Shown here: piece after piece, positions 45,027 to 57,129 of the stretch
Position numbering within the stretch: the stretch's first letter is position 1
How the letters are laid out: each line of letters begins with the position of its first letter
DNA from: Nelumbo lutea
Taxonomy: Eukaryota; Streptophyta; Magnoliopsida; Proteales; Nelumbonaceae
Length of the DNA: 64,000 bases
Assembly: GCA_022828595.1 (NCBI GenBank)
Contig: JAKGHH010000001.1
Coordinates: forward strand, 143,363,017 to 143,427,016
Direction: 5' to 3'
The notes under the pieces: model-generated
Database searches by the model: none
The model's input: the letters and a program-made list of their open reading frames with translations, nothing else
What the model was told of the DNA's origin: nothing
Translations under genes and position numbers: made by a program

Positions 45027-46116
45027 CCTGAGTTTGATTCATGTTACCTACATAGATATGGCTTTTAATCTATGTTCCATTTTCATATGTTCTTCTTTGA
45101 GATATCCCTCATATCTCAGTGACGAAGACAGCGAAGATGTCTCTGGAAATGTGGGAAATCACATAGGGTGCATGGAGCCAACTGTTTCAGCTGCATAACC
45201 CCACCACCTTTTTGTGACGGATCATATCCACTCATCGTATGAGTTTCCCTTTGGCCTCTGTCAGACAAGGTTAAGAGCCATTTTCAGGTAAACCTTTCTG
45301 TCTAGTGAGTGCTCACCCATCATATTCAGGTTACACCAAGGTACCGTGAAAGAGTTCCCATTTTCTGGTGAAGCCGCTCCCACATCGGTCTATGACGCCC
45401 CTATCATCTTATGAAACACTCTGACAGACCCAACAACAAATGGATAGCCCAATTTTATGGTGTGTTTTCTCATTACTGAATGACTCATCATCGTGCTAAT
45501 GACGGAAGCCTCATCACATGAATCTCCCTATCACACACACCCATATTTGCTAGAGGGAACAAAATTTTATGCCCTAGTTTAATTTAGGTCAAACCAAAGG
45601 GGATCCAAGCTGACTTTCATAAAGTCAGAATTTATGGTGGCCCAATTTGGCTAGGGTTTCCGGCACACGTCCCTTTTCAGGGTTGTGGGGCCCACCATCA
45701 AAGGAAGGGGTCATCCAATGACTGTATGGGACACCATGGCAATGATGTGCATTCAGCCATGGTGATGCGCAAGAGCCACTAAACGTCCATAATATTAACC
45801 ATTAATATCATCATAGGTATATGGGATGAATCGCAGTTAGCAGTTCGGCCCATATAGCTTTTATGTAAAACTGGGCTTTTGTAGTTTTAACCCCTTAAAA
45901 CCTAGGCTTTACAGGTTGGGCCGAATTGGTTCTTCCAATTAAAAATTGATTTCAGACTTGAAAGTGGCGAAATAAACAGGACCTGAATACTGTCCCTTTC
46001 GAACCCTAGATTCGGTCCAAATAGTGTTGGTCCAAATCTAGTCCAAAAACGGTCCAAAAACAATTTTTAATTCAAAAAACAATCTCAATGAAAGATCTGA
46101 AATTAAAATTCCAAAT
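45027..46116 (-). other. C4 leader up to the assembly gap
   Basis: Reverse of the C2 leader, with matching blocks such as 'ggtgtgttttctcattac' and 'gcaatgatgtgcattcagcc'. No coding region. Confidence 0.75.
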
Positions 46117-46216
46117 NNNNNNNNNNNNNNNNNNNNNNNNNNNNNNNNNNNNNNNNNNNNNNNNNNNNNNNNNNNNNNNNNNNNNNNNNNNNNNNNNNNN
46201 NNNNNNNNNNNNNNNN
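46117..46216. other. Assembly gap of 100 N
   Basis: Exactly 100 Ns, the usual placeholder for a gap of unknown size. The gap probably hides C4's leader end, PBS and 5' LTR, as those are missing and the DNA after it is unrelated. Confidence 0.97.
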
Positions 46217-46750
46217 TATCAATTAAGAGTAGTGACACTGTTCGTTGTCTTTTTCTGTCAGAGACCCAAAATTCTATCAACGTTTACAAGAAAAACTAAA
46301 AAAATCCCTTTATTGTGTCCGTTGGTTGGTCTGGAGTTGGTTACCGACTACAGTAGGAAGATGACCACTGTTGCTCATCATCCTAGTCTCACCGGTTTTG
46401 TCGACACGTTGATATTAAGGGCAACTTTTTGCCCTTATCTGCTAGAAACCCATAAAATAACGCTTCGGACTCTGGTGGATATGCACTTTCATCTCTTGTC
46501 CCTACGTCTCCAGCTCCGCAGATCGGTTTCTGAGCAACAGAGCGCAACAAAATTTAGTGGTTTGAGAATTGTGACACAAAAGTTCAAACATCTACAGCTC
46601 CCCATCTCGTCCGTGAAAATTTAACTCCATTACAAGGCATGAACTAATCGAAGATGCAAAATGACGAAGAAATCGATTAATGTGACTTAAAATACCCAAT
46701 CTACTAGCAAAGTTTTCACCTCCGAAGATGATCGAAAGCCGATTAAAGTT
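46217..46750. other. Unassigned low-copy DNA after the gap
   Basis: No retroelement motif was recognised. It may be intronic or downstream sequence of the candidate exon fragment that follows on the minus strand. Confidence 0.35.
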
Positions 46751-46752
46751 GC

Positions 46753-47260
46753 TTAGAGCGACAAGAAGACCTCTTTCGAAGTTCGTTTCTCGCCAAACCG
46801 GAATTCCTGTGCTGTTGTTTCCTGCCACAGTTTTCGAGCTTCGAATTCCCAACTCCAGTCATTTTTCCTGTTCAGCTCTTCCTCCACCCTAAGAGTGTAC
46901 GGCGAGCTCTCATATCTCTCTTGCAGGTTTGACTCTTCTTCGGTCTCTACAATGAATCCTGCAACATTTCTCCAAGAAGTCAATTGGCAAGCCATTAACG
47001 ATGACTGAATTTTCACAGAAAATTAAAGGATTTGATTTGCTAAATTTCCATGGATTTTCAACTCACATGAATCGGCAAGATTCTGAAGGCGCATTATCAG
47101 AGGAAGACCTTGCAATCGGAAACTGCAAACTCAGCACAAAGAATCTTCTCTGCAAACTTCGCCTGCGAGAGATACGAGAGTGTCGTTTCCATGGATTGAA
47201 ACAGAGTGTCGTTTCCATGAGAGTGTCGTTTATACTTACAAAAGAAATCAAAAATTTCAA
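46753..47260 (-). pseudogene. Possible host gene 5' fragment (two exons), unidentified
   Basis: Minus strand. A possible first exon starts METTLCFNPWKRHSRISRRR at about 47220 and is rich in Arg and Ser, like a plastid transit peptide. It ends SESCRF near a GTGAGT donor (about 47066). An acceptor-like TGTAG at about 46950 would join EESNLQERYESSPYTLRVEE and NDWSWEFEARKLWQETTAQE, ending at a stop near 46753. Codon content is unlike the flanking transposons. The family is not recognised. An unspliced ATG at 47016 (or 46995) is the alternative start. It could be a truncated or an intact short gene. Confidence 0.35.
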
Positions 47261-48182
47261 AAAAAAAACATTAAAAAAATCAGTCTAATCCGGTTCGGCC
47301 CTAGTGGGCCGATCGCGGGCTGTAGGCCCACTTTACACCTCTAAGTATTATGCTAAGAACCTTTGCAAGACAAACGGGTATATTTGGCTGATTCACGATG
47401 GCCTCTCGTCTCTGACAACCCATTTGGTAGCATTTCTGGCCTCCCAGGCCTGAGGATGATCCGCTGAGGAGATTAGACTAATGGAAGGAACTCCTGGTCA
47501 ATGGAGCTGTCAGTTTGACTAGGGAAATAGCTTGCTTGATTAAAAAAAAATGCAATATTGTGATTTTTTTAATTGTAAAATTATGGATTGTGAATTTTTT
47601 GAAGAACTCTGATGAACAGATTAACAGAATGCATAAGGTAGATGAAAGAAAGTCTAGTCATGCTGACTATGCGATGGACAATCTATTAATAATTAAGCCC
47701 AACCCATGGAGTTGGCATCGACAAACTAAGGGGCATTCTCCAACGTGACTTTTTTTCTTTTAAGCAGAGGACTTCATTAAAAAAAAAAAACAAACCAAGG
47801 GCATGTGCTTTAAAAATAAAATGTTTCTCAAAACAGAAGCATCCTATGGTTTATTTTCTGTTTTCATAATTAAAGCTAAGAATATGTTGAATTTTTAATT
47901 TCGAAGGTCCCTGTTTTTCATTGATGATTCAATAATATTATATTTCATAATGAAGATGGCTTGGGTGGTAGGATCTCTTACTTATTATGATGGTTCAGTG
48001 GTGAATAAGCAATTCAGCCATTTATGTCATTAAACCTCTCTCCTTTCTCCCTTACCCATTCCTACCTATCTTCTACACTAGTACCCCACTCCAAATCTCT
48101 CCCACCTAAAATTCTTCCTAAAATACCTCTTAATCTATATTGCCATGTGGCATCCCTCTCTTCTTCACTAGAGTTCCACTCC

Positions 48183-48184
<2 letters not shown>
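47261..48184. other. Unassigned DNA with a short repeat remnant
   Basis: 47280-47345 holds GGTTCGGCCCTAGTGGGCCG and TAGGCCCACTTTACACCTC, in the style of short GGCCC-rich non-autonomous hAT repeats. GAGTGTCGTTTCCATG occurs twice (47180, 47204) with a partial third copy. The rest is AT-rich with A-runs and nothing recognisable. Confidence 0.4.

Positions 48185-48259
<75 letters not shown>
48185..48259. repeat. (CT)n microsatellite, about 37 units
   Basis: An uninterrupted CT dinucleotide run of 75 bp. Likely length-polymorphic. Confidence 0.97.
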
Positions 48260-48261
<2 letters not shown>

Positions 48262-48989
48262 GTTACCAATCGGCCCAACCCCCTCCTAAAATTTCACCAA
48301 AACAATCTCTACCATCTAAAATTCCTCCTAAAACACCTATTAATTATATTATAAACCATCTAAAAACCAAAAGTGTGGTTAAATTAATTTATAAAATATT
48401 TTTTATATTTTCAATAATTATTGATATAATTGAATATTATTTAGTAAATATCAACACCTAAACTATAATTTTTTGTAATTTTGGTAAATTGAAAATTTTA
48501 ATTACTAAGAATTACTTGCTGAAAATTACTGATTTTGGTAATTTAATTTCACAATTTTAAAAAAATAATTATTGAAATAAATAATTATTAAAAAATATTA
48601 ATTAATTAAAATATTAATAAATACAAATTTAATAATTGAAAATTATCAGTAATTTTTAGTAGTAAGTAGTTATTGATATTTTCAGTAATATTAGTCAATT
48701 ATTAATATTTAATGATATTATCAAATAATAATTAAAAAAATTTAGTAAATTTTTATTGAAAATTTATTTTCAATAAATATAAATTTATTTTATATTTTCA
48801 GAAAAGTTGGTATTTACTATATTTTTTAGCAATAGTTAGTGATTTTGTTAATTAAGTGAAACTTAAATTATAAAACTTCAAATTTTCAAAAAAATAATCA
48901 GAAAATTTTAATAATTTCTATAAGTATAAGATACGACATTTATAATTACCCTAATTAATGAAAATGTATTTATGGGTTTGAGGGTGTTA

Positions 48990-49239
48990 TGGGTTTAGGG
49001 GATGACCCCTATGGTAGCAAAGGCAATGGGCAAGTTTAGGGCAGGGGTCATACTCCCCATCCCGACCTCGAGTTTTAAATTAATCCCTGTAAAAAATTTT
49101 AACTTGCATCCCTGGTCCTCGACAGAGAGGGCTTCCCCATCGGGGACTTGAATCCTTGAATTTTTTAATTAGAAGTTTGTTCTCAGAAAGGCATTTATTT
49201 AAAATAAAGGAAAAATTGAAATACAAATAAATATTTTAA

Positions 49240-49270
<31 letters not shown>

Positions 49271-49470
49271 TATAAATAAATATTATATATTTTACATAAT
49301 ATACATACACATATATTTAATATATATAATCAGGGTTGGGGCAGGGTGTGGACTTCACACTCCGTCCCCAATCAGGTATTCCTATTAATCCAATGCCCAC
49401 CCTGCCCCGCTAAGGCAATCTCCATCCCATTCATGCCTGATCAGGGAGGCTGGGTACTTGGTGGGTATGT
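48990..49470. repeat. G/C-rich 'GGGGATGG' dispersed repeat, copy 1
   Basis: Words such as CATCCCGACC, TCCCCATCGGGGA, GGGGCAGGGTG and CCCTGCCCCGC are set in AT-rich DNA. A related stretch lies at 50905-51195 (GGGGATGGGACG, GGCAGGGATGGGG). Both look like fragments of short non-autonomous elements; termini were not defined. Confidence 0.45.
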
Positions 49471-49508
49471 AGCTCCATTGAACAATAATATATACATACA
49501 TATATATG

Positions 49509-49550
<42 letters not shown>

Positions 49551-50601
49551 GATAGCAACTACCTAAGCCATGTCACCATTCTCAACACAACTACCTAAAA
49601 ATGTTTCTAAAATCTCTCTCCTAAGATATCAACTCTAAGCCATTAGGATCATATCATGCATGTTACCCCACTCCACAATCAATTCCTAAAATCTCTCCCC
49701 CAATCTATATCCACTCTCTCATTTAAATATAAATATTAATTAACAAATAGTTAAATATGGTTAATATTTAATCCAACCCATATTCAATGAGTGTTAAATA
49801 GTATTATTACCAAAAGTTAAGAAATAAGGTTAGTAAATTACCAAAAATTAAATACTCTTATTAGTATGGTTAGAAAATTACAAAAAATGAATAAATATTG
49901 TTATTAATTAATTCATCATGACTTTTAAAGTATTTTGGGTAAACATTGTTATGTTCATATTAATTAACAACATTTCATAGAAATTGAAAACTCTTTTACT
50001 AATTTCTGAAAAATTGAGAATTATATTTAACAATTATCAAAAAGTATAAAATTTTAGTTATTCCTATTATTATAGTTAATAACCAAATGCAGATGGGAGA
50101 ATAAAATATTATAATTTTGGAAAATTAAATTATTAATTAATTTATATTGGAAAATAAAAGATAAAATTTTGTAATTTTGTAATTAGTAAACTACTTAATA
50201 AAAATACATATTTAATAACAATTTAAAATAATTTTCAATAGTTCTCCATAGTTACAAAAGTGTAATAAAATTTTCAAAAAATTTCCTAAAACCACATTTT
50301 CGTAAAATAGCATTTTGGAAATTAAAATATATAATATTGTACTTTTGGAATTTTTTTGAATGTTTGTTTAAAATGTATTAAATAATTATTTAAAATTATT
50401 GGAATATTTTGTAAATTTTAGGAAAATTTGTTAAATTTGATAGATTTTGGAAAAATATTGAAAATTATGTAATTTTCATTGTAAAATATTAAAGATAAAT
50501 ATGGGAAAGGGAAACTGTAATTTGAACCATTAATTACACAAATTATTAAGATAAATTAGTATAATATTTGAAAAGAAAATGAAATTATTGATTTGTTTAT
50601 A

Positions 50602-50890
50602 TTAGAAAATATAAGATAAATTAGTGTAATTTTGTAAGTAAACCATTTAAAAAGAAAATAAATTATTTAATAACAATTTAGAAATAAATTTGAATAAATT
50701 TTCAAAATTACACAAATATAATAAATTTTCCAAATTAGAAAATATAAGATAAATTAGTGTAATTATGTAAGTAAACCATTTAAAAATAAAATAAATTATT
50801 TAATAACAAATTTAAAATAAATTTGAATAAACTATTTAAAATTGAATAAATTTTCAAAATTACACAAATGTAATAAAATTTCTATTTTTT
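50602..50890. repeat. AT-rich tandem repeat, unit about 133 bp
   Basis: ATTAGAAAATATAAGATAAA and what follows (TTAGTGTAAT, GTAAGTAAACCATTTAAAAA) repeats at 50601 and 50734. A more diverged third unit is at about 50142. No known satellite name. Confidence 0.75.
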
Positions 50891-50904
50891 CATAAAATTG
50901 CATT

Positions 50905-51195
50905 TTTGAAATTTGGGCACCTTGCCTTGGACATGCTCGACATTGGGGATGGGACGATGGAAATTTTGAAGATTCCCCATCCTTGATGAGGAGTGGGTAC
51001 CTTGCCCAACACTGAGGATGAGACAAGGAAATTTAAAGACTACTTGTCCTTAATAGGGAGTGGATGCCTTGCCCTGAACCCGCTTGGCAGTAGGGATGTG
51101 GCAGGGATGGGGTAGAGTGTCTTGACTATGGGGCAGGGACAAGATCATGGATCGGGTGCCCCGTTTTGAACCTTCCCAATTGCCATTCCTATATA
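50905..51195. repeat. G/C-rich 'GGGGATGG' dispersed repeat, copy 2
   Basis: It contains several GGGGATGGG, CTTGCCC and GGGTGCCCCG words, like 48990-49470. Internal short repeats (CCCCATCCTTGATGAGGAGT / TCCTTAATAGGGAGTGG) occur. Confidence 0.45.
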
Positions 51196-51721
51196 ATTGT
51201 TAATTATTAGTGAAATTCATAAAAATGTTCACTTTTGTAATTATTTTTATTTATTTAAAGTCAGTCAAATTTTATTGTATAAATAATGAAAATAATTATA
51301 GTTATTAAAATTACTACAAATGATTAATAAAATAAAATTTATTAAAAAATATTTGTTCATATTAAATTAATGATAGTTATTTTCAGTAAATCAACATTAA
51401 ATGAAAAAAAATATAATTATTAAAATTTTAAATATTAACAATAAATTTGAATGTTTTTAGGTAATTAATAACAAATTTTGATTATTAATTTATCAATTAA
51501 TTAATAATAAATAAAATTATTCAATCTTTCATATTTTCACATGCCTCGCTAGTATATACTTATATATGTAGTGTGGGTTGTATCTCATGAGTAGCAGTCA
51601 GTTTCCGAATTTAGTGCTTCACCAAGTACTAATCATTATCTTTCATCAAGCGGCTTTTTTCAACTCTAACCTATTTGCACCAAGCAATGGTACATGTGAC
51701 ATTGTTTTTCCACAACCATTC

Positions 51722-52377
51722 TGATTTGGGTTAGCCTAGCCCAGCCCGTCGTGGATTGGGAGGCCTAGCCCACTAACGTTTGACAGCATCAGCCACAGCA
51801 GGGGGGAAGCCCTGCTGCCTTCGTACGGAGCCAACCGCATGATGGTCAGACTTACTCTCCAGGCTTGCCACCTAACCTCATACAATCCTCATCCGATGCA
51901 TTTATCTTCACCTACATCCAGCCCACTCAAGTATAAATAAGAGGTAACTCCCCCTTTAAGGGGATCCAGAACTGGAAATTCTAACACAACTCACTCATTT
52001 ACTACCCGTACCTACCTTGCCCCCTTAGCATTAGTTTGGGAGATTTGGTGCACCCGAGGACTGTCACCAAGAACTCGTCTGCACCCCCTCCTACTTTACA
52101 CCTTGTAGTGACTTGAGCGTCGAAGCCTCTACCTCTAGTCTTTGCTCGAGGCCTCTCACATTCCCTATTTTGCAGTACCTCTGATCTCCAGGAACCTCGC
52201 CACTGAAGTGACAGCCTACATTCCTCGGCTTTTATGGTCCTCGAAAAGAATACCTCACCTCGGCCTACAGTCTTTGACTTTCGCTTACCTCTTCCGAAGC
52301 CTCAAAGTCTTTGGCCTACCTTCGGGACTTGGATAGTGAATTTACTTCGTTGCCCCTGGCCAATCCGTGTGGCAACA
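51722..52377 (+). repeat. Gypsy 5' LTR with TATA box
   Basis: It ends GGCAACA at 52377, directly before a TAT-type PBS. The start is set tentatively at TGATTTGGGTTAGCC (51722). The TATA box TATAAATAA lies at 51932-51940. It matches 60165-60783 over about 620 bp, with many substitutions. Flanks CATTC and CACTC give a possible one-mismatch target duplication. Confidence 0.75.
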
Positions 52378-53098
52378 ATTGGCGCCGTCTATGGGAAGCG
52401 TTGCTAAGATGACCCCCACTTTAGGATCAAAAACATACTCTAAGTCCAAAACCTCTTAAGCTCGAAAGCCATGGTGTGAAGAACCAAGAATAATCAGAAT
52501 CTGATCACTTACAATCAGTTTCAGGCCTTCCTCAACTGTTTGGACCGCCTTACTCAACATGTAGAAGAAGTCTGCCCCTGTGCAGGAGGTCCCTCTCAAG
52601 GCGACCACCTCACTAGGATGTCAAAGGATCAGAGCCGACACAAGCATGTCAAGCCACCAGCCCTTGACTAGGACAATAACTTGCTGACCGAGCCATTAGA
52701 GACAAGCAACAACCGTCCCCTAAATTCACCATGAGGGAACATCCCCCTGATCCATCCTCTTAGCCGAAGGGAAAACATGCCCGCTCAGTCCGAAGATAGT
52801 CACTAGCCTTCTAAGCAATACCATCGCCACAGGAAGGAGGTCCCAGGGATGATGGCGGGCACTTTGGCTGCCTCGGAGTTTGCTCTCGAGGCGAGAGCCG
52901 GTGCCACGCTACTCCACCTCCCGTCTCGGATCTCTGTGATGTTCTAAATGATCATCGCACCTGTAGAGGAGCACGTGACCTGGTCTTGGAGTACTCGGGA
53001 GTCCAAGCTAATACCTGTCGAGTCCATGAAGACAGAAGCGGGGCCTGTGCCCCCCCACCCAGGGCTTGCCGAGTTGCGAGCCGAAATTGGATTGCGTT
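52378..53098 (+). other. TAT-like gypsy leader and gag start (remnant)
   Basis: The PBS TTGGCGCCGTCTATGGGAA begins at 52379. The following 700 bp have G+C-rich codon-like sequence with many stops, in the place of gag's N-terminus, but no domain is certain. At about 53098 it changes abruptly to AT-rich DNA of Athila type. Confidence 0.6.
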
Positions 53099-55320
53099 TC
53101 AGGTGTAGTCATTCCATTTTATTTCTAATTTTATTATTTTTATTTTCAAACTCTTTTTTCTAATAGAATAGTTATTTTTGAAATTTTAATTAGTTTTTTC
53201 TAGATCTGATTTATTTTCTTAGTATTATTTTGCTTACATTTTTTTTCTAGACCTACTCTTCTTTCTTTATCTTAATTTCTTGTTCGATTTTTTTGTGTTA
53301 TTAGGTTTGTGTTTTTCTTTTATTTCAGATTAAAAAAAAAAGAAAAAAATTCGTTTCATTTATTTTATTTTATTTTATTTATTGCAGAATAATTTTCTTT
53401 TGTTTATTTTATTCTATTTTATAATTTTTATTCATTTTTTCTTTTATTTCAAATAAAAAATCATAAAAATAAAAAAAGAGGAAATAAAAAATTCGTTTAT
53501 TTTATTTTATTTATTTTTTCACCGTTTTTTTTCTTTCGTTAATTTTATTTTCATATAAACTTTTAGATTTGTATTTTCTTTTATTAAAAAAACAAAAAAA
53601 TATAAATATAAAAAAATTCAGCATAATTTTTTCTTTTGTTTATTTTATTTTCTGTTTAATTTTTTTAGATTTATATTTTTTCTTTTATTTTATATATTTC
53701 TTGCCTAAATTTATTTTTTATCATTTTATTTTCAGCTTAATTTTTTTATTAGCAATTTTTCTTGTTAGAATTTATTTTAGTGGTAGTTAATTTCGTTCTT
53801 AGCATAATTATTTCTTTTGTTTTCTGTTTGTTATAATTAGTAGTTGATTTATTTAATTTATTTTTTTAGTTGTTTAATTGAATATTTAATTACTTAATAG
53901 GAAATTTGAAATTTTTGAATTTGAGTTTAAATTTCAAATATGAATTTAAATTTTAATTTTAATTCGAATCTAAATTTGAATTTGAATTTGAATTTCAAAT
54001 TTCAAAATTTAAATTTTAAATTTTAAATTTTCGAATTAAAAAAGTTGAAAAAAATAAAAAATAAAAATAAAGTTAAAAATTAAAAAAAATTCAAATTTAA
54101 ATTTTAGGAATTTAAATTTCAAAATCTGAATTTGAATTTAAACTCCCAAAAATTTAAAATTTTAATTAATTAAAAAAATAAAAAAAAATAAAAAGTTTGT
54201 TTTGCATTTGCATTCCATCATTTAGGGTTTGATATTCTAGAGCATGCATCATATAGGTTCTTTAATTGCTGAAATTATTCTGTTAGTTGTGAATGTGCTA
54301 GGTTTCTTTTTATTTGAATTGCTTCTCGTTATTAGTTTATTTTATTCTTTTATATTATATTGTTGAATCACATTTTAGAAATAATTGTTCATGCATTATA
54401 GCTAGTTGCATTCATTTTGTGTTTATTTTGTCTTTCCGTTAATCCATTTTACGGGCATCCAACTTAAGTAAGATAATGTGGGGATTTTAATACCCTTCCT
54501 TGGCCCAAAAATCACCACCTTTCATGTGCAGTTTACCCTAACCCTAAGTTAAAATTTGTATAGCAAGATCCCTTAGGGAAGCCTCACATTTGGTTCAAAG
54601 GTGTGTTGAATTTTAGGAAAACTTGTAATTACTTTCCATAATTGGCGGTTGGTGTCTAAGGAAAGAGGTTAAACGGCTATGCCAAAGCGAGTTTTGTGGT
54701 TACTTAATTAGGTCATTGCGAGTGCAAGGGGAGCCTCCCACATCCCCACTAATTTAGGAACCTAAAAGGATTCACATCCACTAGTTTAGGAAACCCTAGG
54801 TCAGCCCCTAGATCGTGTGGTTGATTTGTTTTCCTTTAAAGAAAAAATTTAAAACTTCAAATTTAAATTTTAGGAATTTAAATTTCAAAATCTGAATTTG
54901 AATTTAAATTTCAAAAATTTTAAATTAAGAAAAAGTTAAAAAATCAAATTTGAGTTTAAATTTCAAGATCTAAGTTTGAAATTAAAATTCAAAATTAAAA
55001 TTTCAAAATTCAAATAAAAGAAGAAAAAAAAATTTAAAATTCCAACTTGAATTTAGATTTTAGGAATATAAATTTCAAAGGCTAAGTTTGAATTTAAACT
55101 TCAAAAATTTAAATTTTAGAAAAAAAAGAAAAAGTTTCAAAAGTTGAGTTTAAATTTCAGAGTTCAAATTTCGAAATCCACATTTGAAATTAAACTCAAA
55201 ATTTTAATAAGAAGAAAAGGGACTTCTTTGTTGTATGTTGGGAAGGAGACCTCTAAGGAGAGAAACTATAGAACCTATACCTGAAATAGATAGATACCTC
55301 CATCATTAAACCGAAATCAA
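53099..55320 (+). other. Athila-type AT-rich leader
   Basis: Long A- or T-rich runs (53100-54220, 54830-55200) flank a mid-section (about 54460-54840) that recurs at 62590-62985. No ORF. Many imperfect AATTTAAATTT motifs. Its 5' LTR is not found upstream; the join near 53098 is recombinant or a truncation. Confidence 0.65.
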
Positions 55321-56420
55321 ATGGCCAGAATCAATGATGCCCAACCTAGAAAGTTGAAAGAATACTTCACTCCAACACAATACAACCCTTCATCCTATAT
55401 CCAGTTACTTGATACTCAGGTCTTACAGTATGAAATTAAGTCAAGTACAATCCAGATGCTCCCATCCTTCTATGGGAACCCAAGTGAGGACCCATAGAAG
55501 CACATAGATGAGTTTCTAGAAATGTGTTCAACTGTAAGGATTCAAAATTTCAATGATGATGCCCTTAGATTGACTCTTTTTCCCCTTCTCCTTGGAGGAT
55601 AAGGCCAAGCATTGATTAGGGGCTATAGGGAGACCCATTAGGACTTGGGCAGAAATGCAACAAGAATTCCTTAGGAAGTTATATCCTATAGGAAGAACCA
55701 ATACCATGAGGAGAGCTATCATGGGAATCACCCAAACACCGGGTGAACAAATTCATGAGGCTTGGGAGAGGATGAAAGAGTTAATGAGGAAATGACCACA
55801 CCATGGCCTGTCCCAGTGGCAAATTGTCCAGGCCTTCTATGAAGGCTTGACAGATCAATATAGGCATATGGTAGATGCATCATGTGGGGGGGGGCATTTA
55901 TGAGCAAGAGCAAGGATGAAGCTTATAATCTTTTCGAAACCCTGAGTGAGAATTCTATCAATAATGTGTCGTTGTATTCCTATGAAAGTTCAGTGGGACC
56001 CTAAAAGAGGGTAGGGCTCTATGAGGTTAGAAATAATATAGAGCCCGAGGCAAAAATGGACTTGAATGCCATTTCTAGACAATTGGACAGGGTAGACCTT
56101 CTAGCCCAGAAACTCGACTAGTTTTTAACTCTTAACCAATAATCGGGCCCATCTACCTCTTATCCCGAAGTATGTTCCATTTGTGCCAGCCCGGCCCACT
56201 AGGTTGATGACTGTCCTACTACGGCCCAGTTTCCACCTTTTCTCTAAGAACAAGTTCAGGCACCCCAGAGTTTCTCAAGGCCCAATAATGATCCATATTC
56301 TAATACTTATAACCCTGGGTGGAGAAACCATCCTAACTTTTCTTGGAGGACACATCAACTCAATGTACAGTCCCATCAGCATCCGTCCAACTCCATGGCC
56401 CAACAGTTTCAGAGGCCAGT
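55321..56420 (+). pseudogene. Athila gag
   Basis: From ATG 55321: KLKEYFTPTQYNPSSYIQLL, EIKSSTIQMLPSFYG, then stops (first at about 55495), FLEMCSTVRIQNFNDDALRL, and pieces of the typical Athila core (HEAWERMKELMRK-like at 55758, FYEGLTDQYRHMVDAS-like at 55841, SKDEAYNLFETLSENSINN at 55912). A knuckle remnant lies near 56168. More than ten stops or frameshifts. Function: capsid. Confidence 0.85.
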
Positions 56421-57129
56421 AGTATAAAACCAGTTCCAGCAGGTGTGCCCTAGGAATCAACCGGCCTAACCATATCAGGGCTACCCACAACCCCTCAATC
56501 CCGATCAATAGATGATCAATTTATGCAGTTGCAGCGGTTGATCCTAAATCAACAGTAGTCCATTGCTAGGTTAGAAAGCCAAATAGGACAGCTAGCTGAA
56601 GCTAATGCAAGGAGGGCAGTAGAGCAACTACTGAGTCAATTGGTTACAAACCCTAGGAATCAGCCATCGGGTTTTTCTGAGCAAATTCAACCACCTCCTC
56701 AGAATCCCCAATTCAAAATAGCTAAAGTTGTAACAACTTTAAGGAGTGGGAGAATTTTGGAAGACCCGTATGAGAAAGAAAGTAAAAAAAGAAGAAAAGG
56801 AGTCAGAAAACCCTAAGTTGGGGGGAAGAAGAAGAAAGGGAAAACTTAGAAAAAGAGACTAAAGTGAACCAATCTATAGTCCCCTTTCCAACCGCACTCA
56901 CAGTCGGGCCGTCACGGAAAAAGAAAGAGAGTCGCAATGAGAAAATTAGGGAACTTTTCATACAAGTATACATTAACATCTCGCTCCTCGATGCGATTCA
57001 ACATGTCCTGGCTTATGCAAAGTTTCTGAAGGAGCCATGCACCCAAAAGAGGGAGCCACGATTGGCCCGCAAAAAGTGATGCTCTTAGTAGATGTGAGTG
57101 CGGTCCTCTTGAACTAACTTCCCTGGAAA
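56421..57129 (+). pseudogene. Athila gag C-terminal and linker region
   Basis: The open part 56864-57079 reads VPFPTALTVGPSRKKKESRN, KIRELFIQVYINISLLDAIQ and AYAKFLKEPCTQKREP, matching the conserved 'I-PF, L-I-I, KFLK' segment before Athila protease. Upstream frames are Gln- and Asn-rich and broken. Confidence 0.78.

Larger units (their letters stand above)
41117..46116 (-). mobile_element. Copia element C4 (internal region, runs into the gap)
   Basis: On the minus strand: leader from the N gap, gag, protease, integrase, RT, RNase H, polypurine tract, partial 3' LTR. The 5' LTR and PBS would lie at or beyond the gap; the DNA after the gap is unrelated. Its RT is the best preserved in the window, but gag, integrase and RNase H contain stops. 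Confidence 0.87.
48260..51720. other. AT-rich spacer with microsatellites
   Basis: Most of this stretch is A+T-rich with no coding signal. It holds (TA)n at 49240-49264, (GATA)n at about 49509-49555, a tandem repeat at 50602-50890, and two GGGGATGGGG-rich stretches (48990-49470, 50905-51195). 51540-51720 is unassigned. Confidence 0.7.

Noticed and set aside
46038..46624. ORFs passing through the N gap
   Set aside because: They include about 33 unknown residues and only exist because Ns cannot be stops.
48024..48461. A 145-codon ORF with a long Leu-Ser repeat
   Set aside because: It is the translation of the (CT)n microsatellite and its flanks, without coding signal on either side.
49509..49555. 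The (GATA)n tract and other short direct repeats as a CRISPR array
   Set aside because: There are no spacers and the unit is 4 bp; this is an ordinary microsatellite in plant DNA.
53569..53790. A Phe/Leu-rich ORF that looks like a membrane protein
   Set aside because: It is produced by T-rich leader DNA (TTT, TTA, ATT codons) of the Athila element.
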